Shown in pieces: positions 1 through 8,794 of a stretch of 64,000 nucleotides of DNA. This stretch comes from Bacillus sp. sid0103. GTDB taxonomy: Bacteria; Bacillota; Bacilli; Bacillales_B; DSM-18226. The notes beneath the pieces are model-generated. The model saw only the letters and a list, made by a program, of their open reading frames with translations, made no database searches and was not told the origin of the DNA. The position numbers were made by a program, and so were the translations under genes. Each line of letters begins with the position of its first letter. Positions within the stretch are counted from its first letter, which is position 1. The DNA lies in the NCBI RefSeq assembly GCF_019219025.1, contig NZ_JAHUWN010000012.1:62001-126000 (forward strand), written 5' to 3'.

Positions 1-1
1 G

Positions 2-415
2 TACCACAGAATGCCTACCAAAGAACAAAAGGAACTGGCACACTTTCTCGCAAATGAAGGTGTCGACATCATTTTTGGCTCCCACCCTCATGTTCTCCAG
101 CCCATGGAATGGATAAAGACAGATGATGGTAGAAAAACCTTCGTTATCTATTCATTAGGAAATTTTATTTCGGCACAACATAATGATTATAAAGACATTG
201 GCGGTCTTGCTACCCTTGACATTACAAAACATGTTTCAGATAAAGGGAAATCGATTGAGATTTCGAACCCGAAATTTTATCCAACCTATGTTGCTAGTAA
301 ACACAATACTCGTTTCCGAGTCGTCCAATTGGAAAAAGCCGGACCCTTTGGTCTACGTAATGCTAAGGGAAAATATAAAGACATTCAGGATCATATGATG
401 CAATGGCTCCGTTAA
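2..415 (+). CDS. CapA-family protein, 3' end (partial)
   Basis: This is the C-terminal end of a CapA/PgsA-type protein (poly-gamma-glutamate capsule synthesis family, metallophosphatase fold). The reading frame is open to the left edge, so the true start lies outside the window. The visible motifs are GVDIIFGSHPHVLQP and YSLGNFISAQ, which are the His-containing GSHPH block and the SLGNF block typical of the family's C-terminal half. These proteins are usually membrane-anchored and act outside the cell. The rest of the operon is not visible, so a role in capsule export is only family knowledge. It ends at a TAA, and a MITE follows directly. Confidence 0.85.
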   Translation, partial: YHRMPTKEQKELAHFLANEGVDIIFGSHPHVLQPMEWIKTDDGRKTFVIYSLGNFISAQHNDYKDIGGLATLDITKHVSDKGKSIEISNPKFYPTYVASKHNTRFRVVQLEKAGPFGLRNAKGKYKDIQDHMMQWLR

Positions 416-433
416 TACGGGGCCTTTTTATCT

Positions 434-592
434 AAGGCTATTTTCGGATAGATTGTTGTTTTTCGTATAAGTTCATCAACCCGTATAACTAGATATTTTG
501 TTTTCGTAAGAACATTTGCGAAAATTGCCTAGAAACTTAGTAAATGATCCCTATAAAGCTCCCAAAACAACAAAGTTTACGAAAAGAGTCTT
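434..592. repeat. MITE-like inverted-repeat element, copy A
   Basis: About 160 bp of non-coding DNA nearly matches 59396-59563. Shared blocks include GATTGTTGTTTTTCGTATAA, ATCAACCCGT, GCGAAAATTGCCTAGAAACT and CAACAAAG-TT-ACGAAAAGAG. The ends are imperfect inverted repeats (AAGGCTATTTTCG against CGAAAAGAGTCTT). There is no open reading frame of note, so it would need to be moved in trans. It lies between the capA-like gene and the CPBP gene. Confidence 0.8.
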
Positions 593-631
593 ATCTCAAT
601 ATTAAAATGATGACAGAGAGGAGATTATGGG

Positions 632-1422
632 ATGGAACGGACAAATCAAAAAGGCATCTGGTTAGCTGGATATTTTATCATAATGATGTTTCTTTTTACG
701 AGAGGATTTTATACCCCTTTCTTTGTACTTCTTATTACGTTTTTATTAATTATTATTTTATTAAAAGAAGCGGAGCGTCTCTTTGCTTGGATGATTGTTT
801 CATTTTTTCTTGGAAATCTTTTGGTAGGTTATCTTGATAATTTTATAGAAAGTTTTCATCTATCTCCCTTTTCACTTATTATGTTGAGCCAATTATTATG
901 GTTGGTTCCTATATTAATGATGAGTTATGTAATCAAGCAATTTAAAAAAGAACTATCTCCTTATTTTCACCTTCCCCTTTTCACCGGCGAAATTCAACTT
1001 CCTTTTAGGATTGTTTTTTCGCTTAAGAGCTTTTCCCTTATTGTTGTACTTTTAGCTGTGATAGCAATGGCTGGGTCACTTTTACTACAAAAAGAAGGCA
1101 TACAGTGGCGTCCATTCCTATTGATTTTGTTATTCGCAACAGTCAATGCATTTTTGGAAGAAGTTTTGTGGCGTGGAATCCTGCTTTCAAAAATGATAAG
1201 CATCACAAGTCGACCAATAGGGCTTATCGTATCGTGCTTTGCATTCGGCATAAACACAACGATGTTTGGCTTTTCACTAGTTATCTGTATGATGTATGTC
1301 TTTTTAGGATTAATCTTGGGATTTGTAACGATAAGGACAAAAGTATTTTTCCTGCGATTTTTATTCATTGCATGATAACATACATCTTATTTATCAATGG
1401 AATAATGACCCTCCCTGTTTAA
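632..1422 (+). pseudogene. CPBP-family intramembrane protease, frameshifted near 1339-1342
   Basis: The product is a CPBP (CAAX protease/bacteriocin-processing) membrane protein with several hydrophobic segments and the catalytic EEVLWRG motif (EExxxR) near residue 175. The start at 632 has GAGGAG eight bases upstream. The first frame runs to 1375 but loses family-like sequence after RTK. From 1342 another frame continues with SIFPAIFIHCMITYILF, which matches the usual last helix with its conserved FxxH-type block. One missing A in the AAAA run at 1339-1342 would explain this. It is either a genuine inactivating frameshift or a sequencing error. A programmed shift is unlikely because no standard slippery heptamer is present. 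Confidence 0.8.
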
Positions 1423-1444
1423 TCGTAAGGCTCTTTTAACTGTG

Positions 1445-1564
1445 CCTGTTGATTTGCGCTCCAGGGGCGCGTGCGGTTCGCGGGCGGGGTCCCCGGCGCT
1501 CCTGCTGTCTCCCCTGATCCGTCCTCCTGCATGATTCTTCACGCCTTCCGCTCCAATCAACAGG
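1445..1564. repeat. GC-rich extragenic element with terminal inverted repeat
   Basis: A 120-bp island of much higher GC than its surroundings is bounded by CCTGTTGAT and ATCAACAGG, a perfect 9-bp inverted repeat. GCGCTCC and CGCTCC occur just inside the two ends. No coding frame is apparent. Similar GC-rich intergenic elements recur in Bacillaceae genomes; I recall this as general knowledge and have not checked it here. Confidence 0.65.
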
Positions 1565-1603
1565 GTGCCAAAATCAACAATAATCTTTTACATAGCCAAT
1601 CGT

Positions 1604-1644
1604 AAAAAAAGCACACTTAAAGGTGTTTACTCTTCAAGTGTGCT
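1604..1644 (-). terminator. Intrinsic terminator of yneP-yneQ
   Basis: On the minus strand AGCACACTT pairs with AAGTGTGCT and is followed by seven T residues. The stem overlaps the last codons of the yneQ-like gene. Confidence 0.8.
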
Positions 1645-1944
1645 GCGATTATTTATCCAAATATGTTCTAACAATCCTTCTTTATGTAAAATGTCAATTT
1701 GGCGCTGACCAAGTAAATCAAAATGTGAGTAGCCATCCTTCCGAACATGAATCCATTCTTTTTTTAATCCGTACTTTTGTCCCCAGGCTGCTAATTTTTC
1801 AAGATTTTTACAACTAACCTTTGTTACCGTATTGCAACCTGGAAAGCGGTCATCCAGCCAATAATGGGTTAAGAAAGCTAACTCGCCATTATCAATTTTT
1901 CTCTTCCACTCGATGATTTCCTGTCGTTTGATCCCGAAAGCCAC
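1627..1944 (-). CDS. yneQ: YneQ-like conserved protein
   Basis: This 105-residue soluble protein resembles B. subtilis YneQ, whose function is unknown. Recognisable blocks are LTHYWLDDRFPGC near the N-terminus and LEKLAAWGQKYGLKKEW in the middle. The start is GTG at 1944, with GAGGTGA just upstream. The yneP-like gene lies directly upstream on the same strand, as in B. subtilis. The terminator sits at its 3' end, so it is probably the last gene of a yneP-yneQ unit. No catalytic motif is visible and I assign no function. Confidence 0.8.
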   Translation of the reverse strand: MAFGIKRQEIIEWKRKIDNGELAFLTHYWLDDRFPGCNTVTKVSCKNLEKLAAWGQKYGLKKEWIHVRKDGYSHFDLLGQRQIDILHKEGLLEHIWINNRSTLEE

Positions 1945-1986
1945 CTAAGTCACCTCATTCCGACAGATTTTTCTCACAATATCCGA

Positions 1987-2415
1987 CTACTTTTTCTTGA
2001 TTTCTTCATATTTTAAAAACCATTCTGGAAAGGCTTTTTTGAAAGATGTCGGTCTAAAATTTTCCTTTTTAACAATAATGTGGGTTGTCTTACCTTCAAC
2101 ACATACCTCATCATCGCCATTTAAAACCTCATAAGCATATACCGTTTTAATACCATCATTTATTTCCACCCACGTTTTTACAAAACCTCTATCACCATAG
2201 CGTAAAGGTTTTTTATAGGTGGCTTGCACGTCATAAACTGGCGCAAAATAACCGGACTCTTCCATGGCAAGATAACTATAGCCAAGATCCTCAATAAACC
2301 CACTTCTGCCAAGTTCAAAAAACTTGAGATAATTAGCATGGTAAATAACACCCATCATATCTGTATCAGCATAATAGAGCTGAATTTCTCTAGTCGAAAT
2401 AAAAAAGTTTCCCAC
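1987..2415 (-). CDS. yneP: Acyl-CoA thioesterase, YneP-like (hotdog fold)
   Basis: This is a 4-hydroxybenzoyl-CoA thioesterase-type hotdog protein. The block YADTDMMGVIYHANYL near the N-terminus contains the catalytic Asp typical of the family, followed by LRYGD and the beta-sheet region. Such enzymes hydrolyse acyl-CoA thioesters; the physiological substrate is unknown. I chose the GTG at 2415 (AGAGGG nine bases upstream), giving about 142 residues. The frame stays open to an ATG at 2436, which would add seven residues. It follows the AAA+ ATPase gene closely and precedes yneQ. Confidence 0.82.
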   Translation of the reverse strand: MGNFFISTREIQLYYADTDMMGVIYHANYLKFFELGRSGFIEDLGYSYLAMEESGYFAPVYDVQATYKKPLRYGDRGFVKTWVEINDGIKTVYAYEVLNGDDEVCVEGKTTHIIVKKENFRPTSFKKAFPEWFLKYEEIKKK

Positions 2416-2442
2416 AGGCCCCAACCCTCTCAACATGATAAT

Positions 2443-4776
2443 TTACATTTTACTAATGGCTTTTACTACATCCTCTGCTTCTAGTAGCAGAGACATTTCA
2501 AACAGATCTTCCTCTTCTTCTATTTCCATTAACCTAGAGGCCTGTGCTTGAATCATTTCATCAATCATGTTTGTTGCAAAACGGCCATTTCCTTTAAAGG
2601 CTTCTTCATTTATTTTACTCAATAACAGATGTTTAGCTTCATTAGATAATTGATATTGATAGCATTCAGCATAGACTGCCATAATTTCAAGTAGTTCTGC
2701 GGAGGAATAATCAGGAAATAAGAAGAATTTTTTAAACCTGGAGCGAAGTCCTGGATTGCTTTCTAATAGCAAGTCCATTTCATGAGGGTATCCAGCCAGG
2801 ACGACCACTATATTCTCATTATGCTTCGTCATTTCATCGACAAGAGTATCGATTACTTCTTTTCCAAAATCACCTGAAGTCGCACTAAAAAGCGAATAGG
2901 CTTCATCAATAAATAAGACTCCTCCAAGAGCTTCTCTAATCTTTTTCTTTGTTTTTCCGGCTGTTTGACCAACATATCCAGCCACAAAATCAGCCCTGCT
3001 AGCTACAATCAGATGGCCTCTTTTTAAAATGCCACAGTCTTTCAAAAGCTCTGCATAAATCTTAGCTACGGTTGTTTTCCCTGTTCCAGGGTTACCCGTG
3101 AAAACAGCATGTAATTGAATCGGCACTGGTGACAATCCTTTTTTCATCCGGTATTGCTGCATTTTTACAAATGAGAAAAGTGACCTCATCTCCACTTTTA
3201 ATGCATCTAACCCAATTAGACGGTCTAATTTTTCATATGGGGACTCATCATTTTCTTCTTTGTCGATAAGAAAGTCTTCTTTATTCAGTAACATATATTC
3301 TAAGATGTTTTCTTCCGTGACTTCCTTATTAGAGCCCTTCTTGAAAATGGCATCGATAACGATATTGCGGACAGTTCTTGCATTACCAAATGTGTCATCT
3401 ACCCGTTCACGATCGAGACGATGATTGATTTGTATTTTAGCATCATCACTAAGAAAATAATCATTATCTGACGCAACCTGTTCAGCTATACTGATTAACT
3501 CGTCATTTGAATAATTAGGCAAATGAATGAGATTGGACTGCGGAAAGCGACTGCGTAAACCTGGATTTGCATCTAAAAAAGTACGCATTTCTTCGGGATA
3601 GCCTGCCAAGATCACCGCAAATTTTCCGCCATACTCATTTCCAGTCATTAGCGAAACTAACGTATCAATTGCCGCTTGACCATAATCATTTCCCGTTTGA
3701 CCCTCGCGCTTCAGACTGTATGCTTCATCAATAAAAAGCACACCGCCGATCGAACGTTCAACAATTTTGCGGACGTTTTCTTCTGTTTGGCCCACAAAAG
3801 AGCCGACAAGCTGGGAGCGGTCCGTTTCAATAACTTCTACTCTAGGAAGAACACCTAATTCATGATAAATTTTCGCTAACAACCGAGCAAGAGTTGTTTT
3901 CCCCGTCCCCGGATTTCCGGTTAAAATCATATTCAGGCTCAGATCGTCCTTAATTTGAAATCCTAGATCCTTCCGCTGTTTTTGATACTTAAGAAATCGG
4001 TAAAAGTCATTTACCCGTTTTTTGACAAACTCCATTCCAACCATATCATTTAGTTGATCTAGTGCATTGACTTGAGCGGTGTCAGATTGGACTTCTTCTT
4101 CATTAAATTGCCTTTGCCACGTTTCTTTGATTTCCTCTAAAATAGATAAATGCTTTTTTAAGTCATCATAATAGGTGGAGGTATGGAAAACACCTGTAAT
4201 CGATTGATCATACTCCTCCACTGCCTTTAATAGCCTACCTGTTTCGTCAATAGCTGTCGAAAACAACTCATATAGGTGATTGTATTTTTGAAAAACATCA
4301 GGATTACTCAATGTTGCGGAAAGGTCTTTTTTTGCTGCAAGATCTGTTTGAATTTCATCTGCATTATTTAAAAAGTTTTGACAAACTTCTATGTATTGTT
4401 CGGCTGTTTTCTTTTTCGCTGTTCGATTATCTGTCTCTCTCATAGAAGGAAAGGTAAGCGGTAATAGTAAGCCATTCATCTTTTTCCAATCAGATTGCAT
4501 CATATATTCTTTAGCTTCTTGATTATTTGGGAATAATGTAAGAGCTCTTTCCAACCATATGGCTGCCATTTTATCCTGATTATTTCGACCCAGTCGAGAG
4601 AGGGCGGCAACGGTTAAAAGTTTTGATAAGATGAGCGGATTGGATTCATCAGTCAATGCGGAAATTAATGAACTTTCATTTGAAATAGATCCATTTTGCT
4701 GTAATTCTTGTTCCCATTGCTTTAATTTCTCTTCATTTTTTGTTTGCTGGTTTACAAGTTGTCTCAAGATTATCAC
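2443..4776 (-). CDS. Double AAA+ ATPase, SpoVK/CbbX-like
   Basis: This is a 777-residue protein with two AAA+ modules of the CbbX/SpoVK/EccA type. The N-terminal third is helical and TPR-like. Module 1 has Walker A GNPGTGKTTLARLL and Walker B GGVLFIDEAYSL; module 2 has GNPGTGKTTVAKIY and a matching FIDEAYSL. Arginine-finger-like NPGLRSRF occurs in both. B. subtilis SpoVK has a single module (about 320 residues), so this is a larger relative. The two complete active sites suggest a hexameric remodelling ATPase, but the client is unknown. The start is a GTG at 4776 with a weak upstream site; a TTG three codons in is possible. It is only 27 bases upstream of yneP and may be cotranscribed with it. 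Confidence 0.85.
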   Translation of the reverse strand: MIILRQLVNQQTKNEEKLKQWEQELQQNGSISNESSLISALTDESNPLILSKLLTVAALSRLGRNNQDKMAAIWLERALTLFPNNQEAKEYMMQSDWKKMNGLLLPLTFPSMRETDNRTAKKKTAEQYIEVCQNFLNNADEIQTDLAAKKDLSATLSNPDVFQKYNHLYELFSTAIDETGRLLKAVEEYDQSITGVFHTSTYYDDLKKHLSILEEIKETWQRQFNEEEVQSDTAQVNALDQLNDMVGMEFVKKRVNDFYRFLKYQKQRKDLGFQIKDDLSLNMILTGNPGTGKTTLARLLAKIYHELGVLPRVEVIETDRSQLVGSFVGQTEENVRKIVERSIGGVLFIDEAYSLKREGQTGNDYGQAAIDTLVSLMTGNEYGGKFAVILAGYPEEMRTFLDANPGLRSRFPQSNLIHLPNYSNDELISIAEQVASDNDYFLSDDAKIQINHRLDRERVDDTFGNARTVRNIVIDAIFKKGSNKEVTEENILEYMLLNKEDFLIDKEENDESPYEKLDRLIGLDALKVEMRSLFSFVKMQQYRMKKGLSPVPIQLHAVFTGNPGTGKTTVAKIYAELLKDCGILKRGHLIVASRADFVAGYVGQTAGKTKKKIREALGGVLFIDEAYSLFSATSGDFGKEVIDTLVDEMTKHNENIVVVLAGYPHEMDLLLESNPGLRSRFKKFFLFPDYSSAELLEIMAVYAECYQYQLSNEAKHLLLSKINEEAFKGNGRFATNMIDEMIQAQASRLMEIEEEEDLFEMSLLLEAEDVVKAISKM

Positions 4777-4830
4777 TTCTTCTTCAAAATTTCCCTTCTA
4801 TCTTACCATAACAGGTGCCCCATACCTAAG

Positions 4831-4859
4831 CAAAAGACCTGTCCATAATGAACAGGTCT
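4831..4859 (-). terminator. Probable terminator after tlp
   Basis: AGACCTGT and ACAGGTCT form an 8-bp stem with a 9-base loop. The minus-strand T-tract is short (TTTG), so it is weaker than the others here. Confidence 0.6.
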
Positions 4860-4869
4860 ACATGAGTTT

Positions 4870-5100
4870 TTAGCTTTGTTGATTATGTGCTTCATCTTTT
4901 ATTTCTGACCGGAACGAATCAATGCTTTCCCGGCGGCGTTCATTCTTCTGCTCAATTTGCTGGCGTTGTGTCTCACTGTCAGTAAGGGCTAATGATTCCT
5001 CAGCGGCTTCAATATTATTTTCCGTATTTTGAATCATTGCTTGAAGCTTTTCAACATTATCACTACGATCATCTGGATTCGGTTTGTTATTATAGGCCAT
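4870..5100 (-). CDS. tlp: Small acid-soluble spore protein Tlp
   Basis: This 76-residue hydrophilic protein matches the Tlp family. Signature blocks are [12 protein letters not shown] at the N-terminus and [11 protein letters not shown] with IKDEA near the C-terminus. Tlp is a minor spore-core protein made in the forespore under SigG in B. subtilis. The ATG at 5100 is preceded by AGGAGG. It lies downstream of sspN on the same strand, as in B. subtilis where sspN-tlp are paired, though here a terminator separates them. Confidence 0.95.
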   Translation of the reverse strand: MAYNNKPNPDDRSDNVEKLQAMIQNTENNIEAAEESLALTDSETQRQQIEQKNERRRESIDSFRSEIKDEAHNQQS

Positions 5101-5202
5101 TGTATTTCCTCCTATGGTGTGATTGGTACAGATATAGTTTGTTACGGACTGAAAAAAATAAACAGAGAATTTTTCGGAAACAACAAAAACCGTGTGAATA
5201 AC

Positions 5203-5237
5203 AAAAAAGACTCACTGGTTTTCACCAGTTAAGTCTT
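5203..5237 (-). terminator. Terminator after sspN
   Basis: On the minus strand a long imperfect hairpin (AAGACT-AACTGGT against ACCAGT-AGTCTT) is followed by TTTTTT. Confidence 0.8.
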
Positions 5238-5248
5238 AAAATTCATTA

Positions 5249-5389
5249 TTATTCACCTTTTGTTTGTATTACTTGGGCATGATCGCCTGATTTATCATTC
5301 ATTTTTTTTCCCTTATTGCCACTAAATCCTCGTGGCTGTGTCCCTACGTGGTCTGGTTGAAAACGTTTTGTTTGATATTTTTTACCCAT
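5249..5389 (-). CDS. sspN: Small acid-soluble spore protein N
   Basis: A 46-residue basic protein of the SspN family, recognisable from HVGTQPRGFSGNKGKKM in the middle and QTKGE at the C-terminus. I chose the ATG at 5389 because AAGGAGG lies at proper spacing and the family begins MGxx. The frame is open further upstream (to about 5437), but that extension is not SspN-like. SspN is a minor spore-core protein made late in sporulation; its exact role is not known. It precedes tlp. Confidence 0.93.
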   Translation of the reverse strand: MGKKYQTKRFQPDHVGTQPRGFSGNKGKKMNDKSGDHAQVIQTKGE

Positions 5390-5455
5390 GTCATGATCCC
5401 TCCTTATTAACATTTTGTCCATAAAGGAGGAAAACATAAATGGAAAACTTTTGTG

Positions 5456-5587
5456 TTATTCCGCTTTACCGAGACGCTTTTCTTCTAAGCGTTGTTCAAT
5501 TTTTTCCATCGCAGCACGATCTTTTAAGAGTTGTGTTTTATTTTCAGATACTAGCTCAGCAAAAGAGCGTTTTCTAGGTTTTCTCAT
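5456..5587 (-). CDS. fbpB: FbpB-family small basic protein
   Basis: A 43-residue basic, helical protein. It begins MRKPRKRSFAELV and continues with KDRAAMEKIEQRLEEK, which is the pattern of FbpB-family small proteins. In B. subtilis FbpB is a Fur-controlled iron-sparing co-regulator acting with the FsrA small RNA. I saw no clear Fur box upstream here, so iron control is not shown. It lies between sspN and yneN and is too short for most gene-finding cutoffs. Confidence 0.8.
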   Translation of the reverse strand: MRKPRKRSFAELVSENKTQLLKDRAAMEKIEQRLEEKRLGKAE

Positions 5588-5700
5588 CGGTATCACCGTC
5601 CTTATATCCTATTCTAACAGTTATTATGCCCGGAAACGGTTGCAATTATTACAACTTTTTGAAAATTATAGCGTTTATAAATTTTTTATTAAAAATGAAT

Positions 5701-5740
5701 AAAAAAAACACTCGACACATTTCATATGTGCCGTGTGTTC
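5701..5740 (-). terminator. Terminator after yneN
   Basis: On the minus strand ACACGGCACAT pairs imperfectly with ATGTGTCGAGTGT, followed by TTTTTTTT. Confidence 0.8.
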
Positions 5741-5752
5741 TACGTTGTTAGT

Positions 5753-6289
5753 TTATTTTAGTTTGTTTGTAAAATCTTTCATGACATCCAGATCCATCGA
5801 ACCTGTATATTTATTCTGGATAATCCCTTTACTGTCAATAAAATACGTAGTAGGGATGGATAGTACTTGGTAAGTTTCATTTACTTGATCATCGGCATCC
5901 AACAGGATTGGAAAGGTAATTTTATTCTCATCCACAAACCCTTGGACATCTAATTGTGGATCAATGTTTACTGCTAGTATGACAATATCCTTTTGCTTCT
6001 GTTTTGAAAATTTCTCCATTGCCGGCATTTCAGCTTTACAAGGTGGACACCAGGTTGCCCAAAAGTTAAGCATCACTTTTTTTCCTTTTAAATTAGATAG
6101 TTTTATCTTCTCACCGGTAAGGGTTTTTAGCTCGAAATCAGGTGCTTTTGCTCCAACAGCGAGACCTTCTTTGCTTGTTGTGGTTTGACTTGTCGTTTCG
6201 GGAGTTTCTGACTTCTTATCCATGGCTTGAACAATCGCGACTGTAAGTAAGGAAATTAGTATTACGGAAGCCATTACTTTTTTTATCAT
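5753..6289 (-). CDS. yneN: ResA/YneN-like thiol-disulfide oxidoreductase
   Basis: A 178-residue membrane-anchored thioredoxin-like protein. Residues 1-22 form a hydrophobic signal anchor, then comes a Thr/Ser-rich linker and a TlpA/ResA-type domain. The active site is FWATWCPPCKAE (CxxC), and SIPTTYFID carries the cis-Pro region. Such proteins reduce or exchange disulfides outside the membrane. In B. subtilis yneN lies beside citB; here mtnA, an SDR gene and an ABC-F gene are inserted between them. Which ResA-like subgroup it belongs to is not certain. Confidence 0.88.
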   Translation of the reverse strand: MIKKVMASVILISLLTVAIVQAMDKKSETPETTSQTTTSKEGLAVGAKAPDFELKTLTGEKIKLSNLKGKKVMLNFWATWCPPCKAEMPAMEKFSKQKQKDIVILAVNIDPQLDVQGFVDENKITFPILLDADDQVNETYQVLSIPTTYFIDSKGIIQNKYTGSMDLDVMKDFTNKLK

Positions 6290-6419
6290 TCCCGAATCCT
6301 CCTTTACATCATAATCTGCTATATCGATTTTACACTATATTCTTAGGTGAAACCAAACTAGGATATGCCGAAACTGTGACAATTTGCAAAAACACAGGTT
6401 TTAATCATTTTTGCCATTC

Positions 6420-7469
6420 TTAGGCTTGAAAGAGTTTCACCAGTTCTTCATCATAATTCCCTTTTATTATACCCTTTTCCGTGATGATTGCGGTAATAAG
6501 CTCATGAGGTGTGACATCAAACGCAGGATTATACACTTTTACCCCTTCAGGAGCGGTTCTTTTTCCGAATCCCTCTGTAATTTCGGTTGCATCTCTTTCT
6601 TCAATTGGAATATCAGTCCCAGTCTTGGTATCCAAATCAATCGTGGAGATCGGTGCAGCAACGTAGAAAGGAATATTATGTGCTTTTGCTAATAATGCTA
6701 CTCCATATGTCCCAATTTTGTTGGCAACATCGCCATTTGCTGCGACACGGTCGCATCCGACAATGACTGCTTGTACCCAGCCTTTTTGCATGACCATGGC
6801 TGCCATATTGTCCGTAATGAGGGTAACATCTATTCCAGCTTGCATTAGCTCCCAAGCGGTTAATCGTGCTCCTTGCAGCAGCGGTCTAGTTTCATCAGCG
6901 AAAACCTTGATATCCCAGCCCTTTTCTTTTGCTAAATATAGGGGAGCCAGCGCAGTCCCGTATCTTGCCGTAGCAATCCCACCTGCATTGCAATGAGTTA
7001 GAATCCCCATCCCATCGGCTAATAGGTTCAAGGCATGCTCTCCAATGGTCCGGCAGACGTCTTCATCTTCATTGCGGATGGTATGTGCTTCATTTTCAAG
7101 TGCTTCTTTGATTTGTTTCACTGGTAAATCTTTGTCTTTAAGTGCTCGTTCATTCATTCGTTTCAAGGCCCAAAACAAGTTGACTGCGGTAGGACGTGAT
7201 GATGCCAAATAATCCGAGTGTTTTTTTAAGTGGGCATAAAAATCTTCAAACGAATTTTCTGGGGCATCTTTTATTCCAAGGACTAAGCCATAAGCTGCCG
7301 CAATTCCAATCGCAGGTGCTCCGCGTACCTTTAACTGCTTTATTGCATCCCAAGCATCTTCAATCTTTCTCGTTTCAAGAAATTCTGTTATGTTCGGGAT
7401 TTTGGTTTGATCAAGTATTTTTAGAACTCCGTTTTCATAGGAAACGGATTGTAAATTAGTTTTTTCCAT
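6420..7469 (-). CDS. mtnA: 5-methylthioribose-1-phosphate isomerase
   Basis: A 349-residue aldose-ketose isomerase of the methionine salvage pathway, converting methylthioribose-1-P to methylthioribulose-1-P. Key blocks are [13 protein letters not shown] near residue 50, [11 protein letters not shown] (catalytic Cys) and [11 protein letters not shown] (catalytic Asp), with the family-typical [13 protein letters not shown] near the end. The length is normal. It stands alone: no mtnK or other salvage gene is adjacent, and no S-box riboswitch was visible in the 180 bases upstream. Confidence 0.96.
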   Translation of the reverse strand: MEKTNLQSVSYENGVLKILDQTKIPNITEFLETRKIEDAWDAIKQLKVRGAPAIGIAAAYGLVLGIKDAPENSFEDFYAHLKKHSDYLASSRPTAVNLFWALKRMNERALKDKDLPVKQIKEALENEAHTIRNEDEDVCRTIGEHALNLLADGMGILTHCNAGGIATARYGTALAPLYLAKEKGWDIKVFADETRPLLQGARLTAWELMQAGIDVTLITDNMAAMVMQKGWVQAVIVGCDRVAANGDVANKIGTYGVALLAKAHNIPFYVAAPISTIDLDTKTGTDIPIEERDATEITEGFGKRTAPEGVKVYNPAFDVTPHELITAIITEKGIIKGNYDEELVKLFQA

Positions 7470-7653
7470 GTTTTAACATCCCTTCGACTATATGTAAATT
7501 CATTTAAGTTTTTAGTTTCTTTCTTGCAACTTCATCCATTGTAATTTTAACAATATCCATGACATATGCAATACTTTCATTTTTTTAAATTGTCACTCAC
7601 CAAATATTGCGAAATTTTGTTAAAATAGAAGTATGAATGGAGGGGGGATACGT

Positions 7654-8694
7654 TTGAAGATTCTTGTGTTAGGTGGAAGCCGCTTTTTAGGAAAAACGTT
7701 TGTCGAAGAGGCTTTAAAACGAAATCATGAAATGACGATTTTTAATCGTGGAATTCAAAGTCCTGGAATAAAGGATATCGAGGTTCTATATGGAAATCGA
7801 TTCGGTGATTTGAAAGCGCTTCAAAACCGTTACTGGGATGCTGTGTTAGATACAAGCGGGTTCATCCCTTATACAGTCCAGAACACAACGAACTTATTAA
7901 AGGACCGAGTCAAGCATTATACATTCATTTCAAGTATTTCTGTGTATCAAGACTGGATTCAGGAGAATTTGGATGAAAATTACCCCGTCTTAGAAATGTC
8001 ACTTGAGGAAGCAAATAAGCTTTCAATGGATGCAGACGGGCCTATCTATACTTATTACGGACATTTTAAAGCTCTTTGTGAACAAATTGCAGAGGAAAAT
8101 ATGCCTGGGCGTGTGTTAAATGTGCGTGCCGGTCAATTAATTGGTTCCAATGATTATACGGACCGTGTCCCTTATTGGGTCAATCGAATTGCAAAAGGTG
8201 GAAAAGTTTTAGTACCTGGAAATCCAAATCGCCGAGTTCAGCTAATTGACAATAAAGACTTGTCAAATTGGATTCTCGATATGGGAGAGAAGGATTCTAC
8301 GGGAACCTTTAATGCAACGGGACCTGATTATCCGTTAACGATAAAAGAGTTTGTTGATACATGTGTAAAAGTGACCAATTCAAATGCCGAAGTAGTTTGG
8401 GCCGAGGAAAAGTTCCTTCTAGATCAAAAGGTTGCTCCGTGGACGGAAATGCCGCTGTGGGTTCCTGAGAATTCTCCGTTATCACCTGAATCTAGTGAAC
8501 CTTGGAAAGGTGCATTTTCCATCAATGTTGAAAAAGCAATCCAGAGTGGACTGTCGTTTAGACCGCTTAAAGAAAGTATCGCTGATATATTTGAATGGGA
8601 GAAGACTCGCCAGCTAACGGAGGAAGAATGGAAAGCAGGGATGCGGGCGGACAAAGAGAAAGAACTGCTAAATTTATTGGCAAGCATTAGCTGA
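7654..8694 (+). CDS. NAD-dependent epimerase/SDR-family protein
   Basis: A 346-residue extended SDR protein. It begins with the nucleotide-binding motif LVLGGSRFLGK and has FISSISVYQDW in the catalytic region. A classical YxxxK is replaced by YTYYGHFKA, so the chemistry is uncertain, as in CSP41-like atypical epimerases. I chose the TTG at 7654 because GGAGGGGGG sits upstream; the ATG at 7633 lies before that site. It stands alone between divergent mtnA and the convergent ABC-F gene. The substrate is unknown. Confidence 0.85.
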   Translation: MKILVLGGSRFLGKTFVEEALKRNHEMTIFNRGIQSPGIKDIEVLYGNRFGDLKALQNRYWDAVLDTSGFIPYTVQNTTNLLKDRVKHYTFISSISVYQDWIQENLDENYPVLEMSLEEANKLSMDADGPIYTYYGHFKALCEQIAEENMPGRVLNVRAGQLIGSNDYTDRVPYWVNRIAKGGKVLVPGNPNRRVQLIDNKDLSNWILDMGEKDSTGTFNATGPDYPLTIKEFVDTCVKVTNSNAEVVWAEEKFLLDQKVAPWTEMPLWVPENSPLSPESSEPWKGAFSINVEKAIQSGLSFRPLKESIADIFEWEKTRQLTEEEWKAGMRADKEKELLNLLASIS

Positions 8695-8748
8695 TTTATG
8701 ATTCAGAAAAAAATGTCATCTCCTAGATGTTTTTCATTGTAAAAATCA

Positions 8749-8782
8749 AGGCCCTCAATAAAAACTATTGAGGACCTTTTTC
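8749..8782. terminator. Bidirectional terminator
   Basis: A hairpin AGGCCCTCAATA against TATTGAGGACCT is followed by TTTTT on the plus strand and lies between convergent genes. Confidence 0.8.
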
Positions 8783-8794
8783 ATTCCTAATTTA

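Noticed and set aside
994..1368. Minus-strand ORF opposite the CPBP gene
   Set aside because: It is a shadow of the hydrophobic membrane protein, with no family-like sequence or ribosome site.
7470..7632. S-box (SAM) riboswitch before mtnA
   Set aside because: None of the conserved S-box segments or a terminator is visible.
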